Assembly (NCBI GenBank): GCA_051646185.1
Contig: JBOFCS010000044.1
Span: forward strand, 1 to 10,466
DNA from: JBOFCS01 sp051646185
GTDB taxonomy: Bacteria > Actinomycetota > Actinomycetes > Mycobacteriales > Mycobacteriaceae
Direction of reading: 5' to 3'
DNA length: 10,466 bases
Below, one piece after another: positions 1 to 5,331 of this stretch. A program made the translations under genes and the position numbers. Each line of letters starts with the position of its first letter. Position 1 is the stretch's first letter. Under the pieces are notes generated by a model. That model was not told where the DNA came from and did no database searches. It saw nothing but the letters and a program-made list of their open reading frames with translations.

Positions 1-137
1 ACCAACCAAATTTGTTTGGTCAGTTTATCGCCGGCAACAAAGGCATCGGGCCGCTGCCTAGCTGCATGGATAATCGCATAAATGCCGCATCCCACAGCCA
101 CCCAACGCAGTACCTCAAGAATTAAATAAAAAAACAT
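1..137 (-). CDS. DUF2516 family small membrane protein (N-terminal part, runs off left edge)
   Basis: Reading the minus strand from the ATG at 137 gives 45 codons, beginning MFFYLILEVLRWVAVGCGIY and continuing through a motif ARQRPDAFVAGDKLTK. A hydrophobic first segment (residues 2-25) followed by RPDAF..ADKLTK is the pattern of the DUF2516 family, small actinobacterial membrane proteins of about 100 residues with unknown function. It lies downstream of hbhA on the same strand, as Rv0476 does after Rv0475 in M. tuberculosis, which strengthens the call. A GTG sits immediately upstream in frame (140-138) and could be used instead. No good ribosome binding site is visible. A 103-bp gap containing a strong hairpin separates it from hbhA, so it is probably less expressed than hbhA or has its own promoter. 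The C-terminal half lies outside the window. Confidence 0.8.
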   Translation of the reverse strand, partial: MFFYLILEVLRWVAVGCGIYAIIHAARQRPDAFVAGDKLTKQIWL

Positions 138-183
138 CACCAGAGCACTGTACTCGAGATAAGTAGTTCCCCTGGTAATAACA

Positions 184-230
184 ACTGTGGGCTAAGCCTA
201 GTTGCCAGAGGCAAAGGCTTAGCCCACAGT
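184..230 (-). terminator. Long perfect hairpin downstream of hbhA, probable terminator or attenuator
   Basis: The arms ACTGTGGGCTAAGCCT (184-199) and AGGCTTAGCCCACAGT (215-230) are exact reverse complements over 16 bp. Inside, TTGCC (202-206) and GGCAA (210-214) pair again around the loop AGA, leaving only A200 and G201 unpaired. The transcript would form an almost continuous 21-bp stem 11 nt past the hbhA stop codon. On the minus strand the base is followed by TGTTATTACC, only moderately T-rich. Actinobacterial terminators often lack a clean U-tract, so termination or 3'-end protection of hbhA mRNA is the likeliest role, with possible read-through into the DUF2516 gene. Confidence 0.7.
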
Positions 231-240
231 GGAAACGGGA

Positions 241-987
241 TTAGCTGCTCGAACGAGGTGTAGCTTTTTTCACTGGAGCTCTGGTTGCCGTGGCCTTTTT
301 TACTGGAGCTTTCTTAGCCGGAGAAACTTTAGCTGGAGTTGCTTTTGCAACAGCTTTTTTTACTGCTTGCTTTGCGGAATCATTCGATGTATCAACAATT
401 TTTGCTGTTTCAACAACTTTTTTTGACGCAGATTTTGCGGCATTCTCAACAGCAACTCCGGCATCCGCAATTTCTTCACCAAGCTCTTCACCAGCTTCAG
501 CAACACGCAAACCTGCCTTGGTAGCTAATTTTGCTGCTCGCTCACCCACCGCACGGGTTTGGCTGGCAACGGTTCCCAAGGCTTGTTCAGTAAGCTCAAC
601 TGCATCACCAAGATATGACTCAGCTTTTCCGATATTCTCTTCAAAGCCGGGTTGCTGCCTAAGTCGTGCATAGGCTTCTTCTCCTCGCTCTGCCAAGGAG
701 TTATAGATACCAGTAGCCACCTGCGCATAGGCTTCGGCAACTTTACGAAGCTCTTCAGGCGAGAACTTATTGCGAAGGTCATTAATACCTTCTGGTAGAT
801 CATCGGAAATTTTAGTGATCAGATTGCGGGTCTCACCCACTCGATCAGCAGCCTCGCTGGCCGCATCTTCTGCCCGCTCACGAATCTTTCCCACTACATC
901 AGCTACAGCAGCAAGGGCAAGATCCCCGGCACCCACGGCAGCAAAAAGTGGAGTTTTGATGTCATCTAAAGATGAGTTCTTTGGCAT
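241..987 (-). CDS. hbhA: Heparin-binding hemagglutinin HbhA homologue
   Basis: 248 residues. The N-terminus (NSSLDDIKTPLFAAVGAGDLA), the centre (EELRKVAEAYAQVATGIYN) and the block ELTEQALGTVASQTRAVGER (131-150) match M. tuberculosis HbhA (Rv0475) closely. Most of residues 10-150 should be helical and coiled coil. The end (about 208-244) is a Lys/Ala/Pro tail with repeated APVKKAT units, the part that in mycobacteria binds heparin-like glycans and carries methylated lysines. In mycobacteria the protein is a surface adhesin and is also linked to lipid bodies; the role in a corynebacterium is inferred. Between the conserved core and the tail there is an additional acidic Ala/Glu-rich segment (about 160-200), making it longer than the roughly 199-residue M. 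tuberculosis protein. The ATG start has a good site, AGGAGAGT (991-998), 3 nt upstream. There is no classical signal peptide. It lies 79 bp downstream of the XRE gene on the same strand. Confidence 0.93.
   Translation of the reverse strand: MPKNSSLDDIKTPLFAAVGAGDLALAAVADVVGKIRERAEDAASEAADRVGETRNLITKISDDLPEGINDLRNKFSPEELRKVAEAYAQVATGIYNSLAERGEEAYARLRQQPGFEENIGKAESYLGDAVELTEQALGTVASQTRAVGERAAKLATKAGLRVAEAGEELGEEIADAGVAVENAAKSASKKVVETAKIVDTSNDSAKQAVKKAVAKATPAKVSPAKKAPVKKATATRAPVKKATPRSSS
261..310 (-). repeat. 30-bp-period repeat encoding the Lys/Ala/Pro tail of HbhA
   Basis: TAGCTTTTTTCACTGGAGCT (261-280) and TGGCCTTTTTTACTGGAGCT (291-310) agree at 17 of 20 positions and lie exactly 30 bp (ten codons) apart. 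A weaker third copy starts at 351, again on a multiple of 30 bp. On the coding strand these encode the repeated APVKKAT units near residues 227-243. Such tracts change copy number by slippage, so tail length may vary between strains. Confidence 0.65.
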
Positions 988-1066
988 ATCACTCTCCTGT
1001 CAGGTGTACTTTTATGCTTAATTTGGCATTCGTATCAGCAGATATGAATTTGTTGCACAGTAAAAT

Positions 1067-1546
1067 TCACTCTTGTGAAGATTCTGAGTGAGAACCTTCC
1101 AAACCATTCTCCCGACAGAAAGCTCCATAAATATCAAGAAGCACTTGCTTCTGTCGTTCAGTAATAAGAAGATCAGCCAGCACGGCATCACGAACCGGAC
1201 TTGCTTGAGCTTGCTCCAAAATTCCCGCACGAACATACAGAACTTCAGCAGAAACCCTTAGCCCCTTAGCAATTTGCGCTAAAACCTCGGCAGAAGGTTT
1301 TCGTAGACCCCGCTCAATTTGACTCAAATACGGATTGGAAACTCCCGCCCGCTCGGCAAGTTGACGGATAGACACTTCTGCCAACTCCCGCTGTGATCGG
1401 ATGAAGCTTCCGATATCCTGTGCTGCGGTGGTTACCACCGCAGCAATATCACCTGGGGCGGCCAAGATATCTGTGCCTATCTTCTTTTCCACCACTGACC
1501 CACGATCATCGGAGATCTTTACTGACATATCAGTTGATTCATACAT
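1067..1546 (-). CDS. XRE-family helix-turn-helix regulator (Rv0474-like)
   Basis: 159 residues. A single HTH_3/Cro-C1 domain covers about 45-105: DIGSFIRSQRELAEVSIRQL, then the turn AERAGVS and recognition helix NPYLSQIERG, then LRKPSAEVLAQIAKGLRVSA. The following VLYVRAGILE (102-111) and the C-terminal helix with RQKQVLLDIYGAFCREN are typical of the regulator encoded just upstream of hbhA in mycobacteria and corynebacteria (Rv0474), which has been described as copper-responsive in M. tuberculosis, to my recollection. The first 44 residues look unstructured. The chosen ATG at 1546 is preceded by AGGCGGTGAG (1551-1560), an excellent match to the 16S tail, 4 nt away; the next ATG (residue 7) has none. 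It stands between the DUF445 gene (92 bp upstream) and hbhA (79 bp downstream), all on one strand. Autoregulation and control of hbhA are inferred from position and from a palindrome at its promoter. Confidence 0.88.
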   Translation of the reverse strand: MYESTDMSVKISDDRGSVVEKKIGTDILAAPGDIAAVVTTAAQDIGSFIRSQRELAEVSIRQLAERAGVSNPYLSQIERGLRKPSAEVLAQIAKGLRVSAEVLYVRAGILEQAQASPVRDAVLADLLITERQKQVLLDIYGAFCRENGLEGSHSESSQE

Positions 1547-1567
1547 TTATCTCACCGCCTTCTACGC

Positions 1568-1577
1568 TTACGCGTAA
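1568..1577. promoter_or_regulatory. Palindrome at the putative XRE transcription start, candidate operator
   Basis: TTACGCGTAA is a perfect 10-bp palindrome lying just downstream of the putative -10 box of the XRE gene and preceded by a related half, TACGC (1563-1567). A palindrome at the start point is where a small Cro/C1-type dimer would bind to repress its own gene. Binding is inferred only. Confidence 0.4.
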
Positions 1578-1579
1578 CA

Positions 1580-1608
1580 AGACTAACCTAAGGTGCTAAC
1601 TATTGCAA
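1580..1608 (-). promoter_or_regulatory. Putative promoter of the XRE gene
   Basis: On the minus strand TTGCAA (1608-1603) and TAGTCT (1585-1580) are separated by 17 nt. TAGTCT fits the relaxed TAnnnT form of actinobacterial -10 boxes, and TTGCAA keeps the TTG of the -35. Transcription would start near 1573, about 27 nt before the start codon. The match is modest. Confidence 0.4.
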
Positions 1609-1638
1609 GCACTTTGTTAGCGGCGGAATGAAATCGGT

Positions 1639-2955
1639 TCAACCAGCAAAGATCCACTGGGAAAGTGTATAAATCAACAACCCTGCCAAAGCCCCCACAA
1701 CTGTCCCATTAATGCGAATAAACTGCAGATCCTTTCCCACCTGTAGCTCAATTCGACGACTGGCTTCTTCGGCATCCCATCGCTGAACAGTCTCGGTGAT
1801 GATGGCTGTTATTTCGGTGCCATACCGACTCACCGCATGCCGTACTCCACGCCCAACCCAGTGATCAACCTTTATCTGCAACTCCACATCTTCGCGTAAC
1901 CGATTCCCTATCCGCTGAACAAATTCACTTATTTTGACCCGTAAAGGGCTACTCGGTTCATTTACCGAATCCATAATCAATTTTTTTGCCGACCGCCAGA
2001 GCACCTCAGAGGCCCCCGCAATTTCTTTACGCCCCATCAACTCAGCTTTAACCGCCTCAGCGCGGGCAATGGTTTCACTATCAGTCTGCAGATCTTGAGA
2101 AAAATCCGCCAAAAAACGATTCATTGCCAATCGAAGCTCGTGTTCGGGATGAGAACGCAATTTGTCAGTGAAAACAACTAACTCATGATGAATCCGCTCA
2201 CCGATAATCGCGTCAACAAATTTTGGTGACCACGTTGGTGAATCACGAGTAATGACCCGATCTATTGTCTCCTGACTTGCTAAGGCCCACTGGTATGCCC
2301 GCTCGCAAAGAAGTTGAATCAACGGCAATTGTCGATTTTCTTCCAACAATTTACCCAGCACCCGACCAACCGGAGGTCCCCATAGCGGCTCAGCAAGTCG
2401 ACGCACAATACTGGCATCAATAACCTGATGAATATCTTCATCTCGGAGAATATCAACCAAAACCCGCAAACCGTTTGATACTTCAGCGGCCACTTGATCA
2501 GCATGCTGAGGATCGGCAAGCCACGCACCCACACGAGCTGGTACCTGGGCAGAGGAAACTTTGGCTGATACCAATTCGGCCGAAAGGAAATTATCCTGCA
2601 CAAAAGTTCCAAGGTTCGCACCAAGTTGGTCTTTTTTGCGCTTAATGATTGCGGTATGCGGAATAGGCAACCCCAGCGGATGGCGGAATAATGCGGTCAC
2701 CGCAAACCAGTCTGCTAATGCCCCCACCATCCCTGCCTCAGAAGCAGCTCGGACATAACCCGTCCACGCCCCAGCACCCCGAAACTCCAACCATCGGCAT
2801 AACAGATACACCAAAGTCGCAAACCCGAAAAAACCAGTCGCAAGCAGCTTCATTCTGCGTAAATCTGTAGTTTTTGCCAAGTTTGATTGCAGATTTATGT
2901 CCATTACGCTCAAGCGAGCACCTTTCACTGTTGCCAATTCCACACCATCATCCAT
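1639..2955 (-). CDS. DUF445 family membrane protein (Rv0473-like)
   Basis: 438 residues, a usual length for the family. After a polar N-terminus, a transmembrane segment lies at about 36-54 (MKLLATGFFGFATLVYLLC). It is followed by the DUF445 signature EAGMVGALADWFAVTALFRH and the stretch PLGLPIPHTAIIKRKKDQLG (about 73-112). A long helical middle follows, then the family's typical end, GKDLQFIRINGTVVGALAGL, which carries a second membrane segment (about 417-435). The function is unknown; DUF445 proteins are predicted inner-membrane proteins with a long cytoplasmic or peripheral domain between the two anchors. The start is supported by GGAGG (2965-2969), 9 nt upstream of the ATG; alternative ATGs at residues 18 and 35 have poorer sites. 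It is divergent from a TetR gene (73-bp gap) and upstream of the XRE gene, the same arrangement as Rv0472c-Rv0473-Rv0474. Confidence 0.88.
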   Translation of the reverse strand: MDDGVELATVKGARLSVMDINLQSNLAKTTDLRRMKLLATGFFGFATLVYLLCRWLEFRGAGAWTGYVRAASEAGMVGALADWFAVTALFRHPLGLPIPHTAIIKRKKDQLGANLGTFVQDNFLSAELVSAKVSSAQVPARVGAWLADPQHADQVAAEVSNGLRVLVDILRDEDIHQVIDASIVRRLAEPLWGPPVGRVLGKLLEENRQLPLIQLLCERAYQWALASQETIDRVITRDSPTWSPKFVDAIIGERIHHELVVFTDKLRSHPEHELRLAMNRFLADFSQDLQTDSETIARAEAVKAELMGRKEIAGASEVLWRSAKKLIMDSVNEPSSPLRVKISEFVQRIGNRLREDVELQIKVDHWVGRGVRHAVSRYGTEITAIITETVQRWDAEEASRRIELQVGKDLQFIRINGTVVGALAGLLIYTLSQWIFAG

Positions 2956-3016
2956 GCTGATTCGCCTCCGCGCATCCTTCGGCCCATTAGAATCAACTCA
3001 TCAACATAGATAGGAC

Positions 3017-3027
3017 GTGTAGAACAC
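3017..3027. promoter_or_regulatory. Small inverted repeat in the DUF445/TetR divergent gap, weak operator candidate
   Basis: GTGT-AGA-ACAC is a perfect but short inverted repeat ending just before the GTG start of the TetR gene. Divergent TetR genes often bind the shared gap, so it is a plausible but weak operator. No convincing -35/-10 pair is visible for either gene in this 73-bp gap. Confidence 0.2.
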
Positions 3028-3028
3028 T

Positions 3029-3781
3029 GTGGTCAGTAGTGGGCGAAAATTATTCGAAACTGGTATCGAATCGGCTTTTTCTGATTCGCGCAACACCGCT
3101 TCGGAATCCGATGGTCGTAAGCGGCGCTGGCGTCAGCATAAGCTGCAACGTCGCACTGAACTGGTTGATGGAACTTTGGCAGCCATCCGAGTTCGCGGCC
3201 GGGATATTGGCATGGACGAAATCGCCACGGAGATTGGTGTCTCTAAAACAGTTCTCTACCGTTACTTCGCTGATAAAAATGACCTTACCAACGCAACGAT
3301 GATGCGATTTCTAGAAACTATTCTAATACCAAATCTCAGCTCAGCTGTTACTGCACATCTGGGCGAGTACGAACTCACCAGAACAACTATCACAGTGTAT
3401 GTCAATACCGTCGCTTCTGAACCCGAAGTTTATCCCTTTGTCATGGCTCAACGGCCCACCTCCGCGAAGGGTAGTGATGCCGTGGCCGAGTCGGAACGAA
3501 TGATTGCGGAAATGATGATCGTGGTCTTCACCGAACGAATGCGAGAACTCGGTGGTGACACGAGTGGCATTGAAGCGTGGGCATACGCGATCGTAGGCGC
3601 AATTCAACTATCGACCCACTGGTGGATGTCGAACCAAAAGATGACTGCCAATCAACTTATTGACTACTTGACCATGCTCGCCTGGAATGCCATCAAAGGC
3701 ATACTCGAAATCAGCGGATCCGTCGAAGCATTTACTTCCCAACCTCATCCAACACCGGTGCCAAACTCATTACAGACATAG
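3029..3781 (+). CDS. TetR/AcrR family transcriptional regulator (Rv0472c-like)
   Basis: 250 residues. The DNA-binding domain is at about 40-90, with the helix-turn-helix GMDEIATEIGVSKTVLYRYF (61-80) followed by ADKNDL, a textbook TetR pattern. The ligand/dimerisation domain follows and contains the paired tryptophans in STHWWMSNQK. The first 39 residues are an additional basic, polar arm (SDGRKRRWRQHK), which is known in this conserved actinobacterial TetR and may contact DNA. The start is a GTG, the first in-frame start after a stop codon at 3020. The only ribosome-site candidate is AGGA at 3012-3015, which is distant, so the start is less certain than the gene. It faces away from the DUF445 gene, as Rv0472c does from Rv0473, so control of that gene is likely but inferred. 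The ligand is unknown. It is the last gene of the conserved block and converges on the next TetR gene with a gap of 15 bp. Confidence 0.88.
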   Translation: MVSSGRKLFETGIESAFSDSRNTASESDGRKRRWRQHKLQRRTELVDGTLAAIRVRGRDIGMDEIATEIGVSKTVLYRYFADKNDLTNATMMRFLETILIPNLSSAVTAHLGEYELTRTTITVYVNTVASEPEVYPFVMAQRPTSAKGSDAVAESERMIAEMMIVVFTERMRELGGDTSGIEAWAYAIVGAIQLSTHWWMSNQKMTANQLIDYLTMLAWNAIKGILEISGSVEAFTSQPHPTPVPNSLQT

Positions 3782-3796
3782 GCACACTGGTACTGA

Positions 3797-4414
3797 TTAA
3801 GAACTAAAGCCAGCTCGAACAAAATTGACTAAGCTTTCTTGCACCTTCTTATTATCAGAAGGTATATCGGCTTCATAAATTGCCGCAAATAACGCTGTCA
3901 TCACCGAGGAAAGCAAGACCTCACCGGCAACTTCGTCATTAAGATCGGGGTGAATAAATCCCTTTTTTACACCATTTTTTATATAAGAAAATAAAATTGT
4001 GGAGTACCGGCGAAAATTCGTCATCAACCGCTCAACTACCTGAGCATCGATGGATGCTGCCTCAAAAACAAGAAAATTAACAGCACTAGATTCCAGTGAA
4101 ATCAGTTCATAATTCCGTTCAAGAGTAGTGCTGAACATTGTCATCAAATCATCAAAATTCATTGGATCATTTGACCATTCGGCAGCTAAGAGGTCACCGC
4201 CAATAATGTCAAAGCAGTAGTCGATAACACTGTCGAGAATATGCCTCTTATTATCAAAATAATTATAAAAAGTTCCTTGACTCACCCCTGCTAAAGCAAC
4301 AATGTTCGCCACTCCAACATTTCGATAACCATTTTGCAAAAACAAACTGTAGGCAGCATCAACTAACGCTTTAGCACGCCCTTGCCTGCGATCATTAAAC
4401 TCAACACTATTCAT
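3797..4414 (-). CDS. TetR/AcrR family regulator, distal gene of an overlapping TetR pair
   Basis: 205 residues, normal TetR length. The helix-turn-helix lies at about 33-53 (VGVANIVALAGVSQGTFYNY), followed by FDNKRHILDSVIDY, where the conserved F-x-x-K-x-x-I/L motif is clear. The C-terminal ligand domain (about 70-205) is divergent and does not identify a subfamily. The ATG start overlaps the stop codon of the upstream TetR gene as ATGA (4411-4414), so the two are co-transcribed and probably translationally coupled; GAGG lies 7 nt before the ATG, inside the upstream gene. The DNA is visibly AT-richer than the left-hand conserved block. With its partner it is likely to regulate the divergent kinase gene and the nearby oxidoreductases, which is inference from context. 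Confidence 0.88.
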   Translation of the reverse strand: MNSVEFNDRRQGRAKALVDAAYSLFLQNGYRNVGVANIVALAGVSQGTFYNYFDNKRHILDSVIDYCFDIIGGDLLAAEWSNDPMNFDDLMTMFSTTLERNYELISLESSAVNFLVFEAASIDAQVVERLMTNFRRYSTILFSYIKNGVKKGFIHPDLNDEVAGEVLLSSVMTALFAAIYEADIPSDNKKVQESLVNFVRAGFSS

Positions 4415-5085
4415 CTAAGATCCTCAGGTTTCAGCGCACGAGAAATAACACCAATAACCACTCGCATGTAACGGTCTCGATTAGTCGCTGTCCCATACCC
4501 ACGCAACTCTTGCAAAAGTCCGGGGAGCATAAGCATTAAAATCGTATGCGCAGCAACCTCGGGATCAATATCTTGTCGAACCCACCCATCGCTAATTCCC
4601 GTTTCCAAGGCACGGCATAAAAATCCGGCTACTACTCGCTGCAAACCAAGAAGTCGGTGCTTGAGTTCTATATCGATAGCCCCTATCTCAACTAAAAGTA
4701 GCTGCAGTAAGGCTGGTTCATTTTCCACCAAGGCAAAAAGGCGTTCAGATATCAGGGAAAATTGAGTAATCAGACCATCAAAAGATTGTGCCCCAAGCAG
4801 CAATGACTGTGGTTGGACAATCGTGATAATTTTTTCAACAACAAAGTCAAACACCGAATCTAAAATTTCACGTTTGCTTGCAAAGTATCGATAGACAGTT
4901 CCCTCGCCCATCTCAGATCGCTTAGCAAGTTCAGAAATACTTGCTGCTGCATAACCGCGTTCTGCAAACAGCAAATATGCAGCTTCGATTATCTGTCGAC
5001 GACGACGTTCAGCAAGACCACTTTCTTTAGGCCTGCCCCGCCGAGAAGGTTTCCGAGACGGGCTCGTATCTGCATCTGCTGTCAT
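4411..5085 (-). CDS. TetR/AcrR family regulator, proximal gene of an overlapping TetR pair
   Basis: 224 residues. The basic N-terminal arm contains RRGRPKESG (15-23), an AT-hook-like GRP core that could add minor-groove contacts. The helix-turn-helix is at about 46-68 (AAASISELAKRSEMGEGTVY), followed by RYFASKREILDSVFDFVVEK. The rest (about 85-224) is an all-helical ligand/dimer domain without recognisable specificity. It shares the KREILDSV-type motif with its downstream neighbour, but the two proteins are otherwise clearly different, so this is not a recent duplication. The ATG at 5085 is the first in-frame start after a stop 15 codons upstream. No proper ribosome site precedes it. It is divergent from the UbiB-like kinase gene across a 246-bp control region, which argues that its operator lies there. 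Confidence 0.88.
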   Translation of the reverse strand: MTADADTSPSRKPSRRGRPKESGLAERRRRQIIEAAYLLFAERGYAAASISELAKRSEMGEGTVYRYFASKREILDSVFDFVVEKIITIVQPQSLLLGAQSFDGLITQFSLISERLFALVENEPALLQLLLVEIGAIDIELKHRLLGLQRVVAGFLCRALETGISDGWVRQDIDPEVAAHTILMLMLPGLLQELRGYGTATNRDRYMRVVIGVISRALKPEDLR

Positions 5086-5180
5086 AGTTCTGTTCTGTAC
5101 GTAACTATTTAAGGCCGGATTGGAGTTAAATCAGACATAGTTCCGGCTCACGTAAAACCATCATAAGTGATAATAGTTGT

Positions 5181-5201
5181 TTACCAAGATAATTTTAGCA
5201 T
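5181..5201 (-). other. Mini-ORF (six residues) behind a perfect AGGAGG, possible leader peptide
   Basis: On the minus strand AGGAGG (5216-5211) is followed after 9 nt by ATG CTA AAA TTA TCT TGG TAA, encoding MLKLSW. It lies 95 nt upstream of the first TetR start, in the direction of the TetR pair. The site is far stronger than that of the TetR gene itself. Whether it is translated is unknown; it may be chance. Confidence 0.3.
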
Positions 5202-5214
5202 TCGGAACGTCCTC

Positions 5215-5234
5215 CTATCTTAGATCGTAGATAG
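5215..5234. promoter_or_regulatory. Inverted repeat in the TetR/kinase divergent region, candidate operator
   Basis: CTATCT (5215-5220) and AGATAG (5229-5234) are exact reverse complements separated by 8 bp, a 20-bp element of the size TetR dimers bind. A second, overlapping palindrome ATCT-T-AGAT covers 5217-5225. The element lies about 100 bp upstream of the kinase start and 130 bp upstream of the TetR start. No convincing -35/-10 pair is visible for either direction. Confidence 0.35.
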
Positions 5235-5331
5235 AAATCTTAACCAAATATCTAGCTCAAACCGTATCATTTCAAGCTGCAATCAAGTAACAAAGCCAAC
5301 CAATACCGCAACCATTACAGAAAGTAACTAC

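Noticed and set aside
290..673. Long plus-strand open frame opposite hbhA (127 codons)
   Set aside because: It is the mirror of the Lys/Ala-rich hbhA frame, has no ribosome binding site, and its product is a low-complexity Ala/Phe/Ser sequence unlike any family.
525..803. Minus-strand frame of 92 codons inside hbhA
   Set aside because: It is a shifted frame within a gene strongly supported by homology; no family resemblance.
3341..3607. Minus-strand frame of 88 codons inside the conserved TetR gene
   Set aside because: Antisense shadow of a well-supported TetR gene, with no ribosome site and no recognisable domain.
3758..3785. GTGCC...GGCAC inverted repeat at the end of the convergent TetR genes
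   Set aside because: Only five base pairs with an 18-nt loop and no T-tract; not enough for a terminator.
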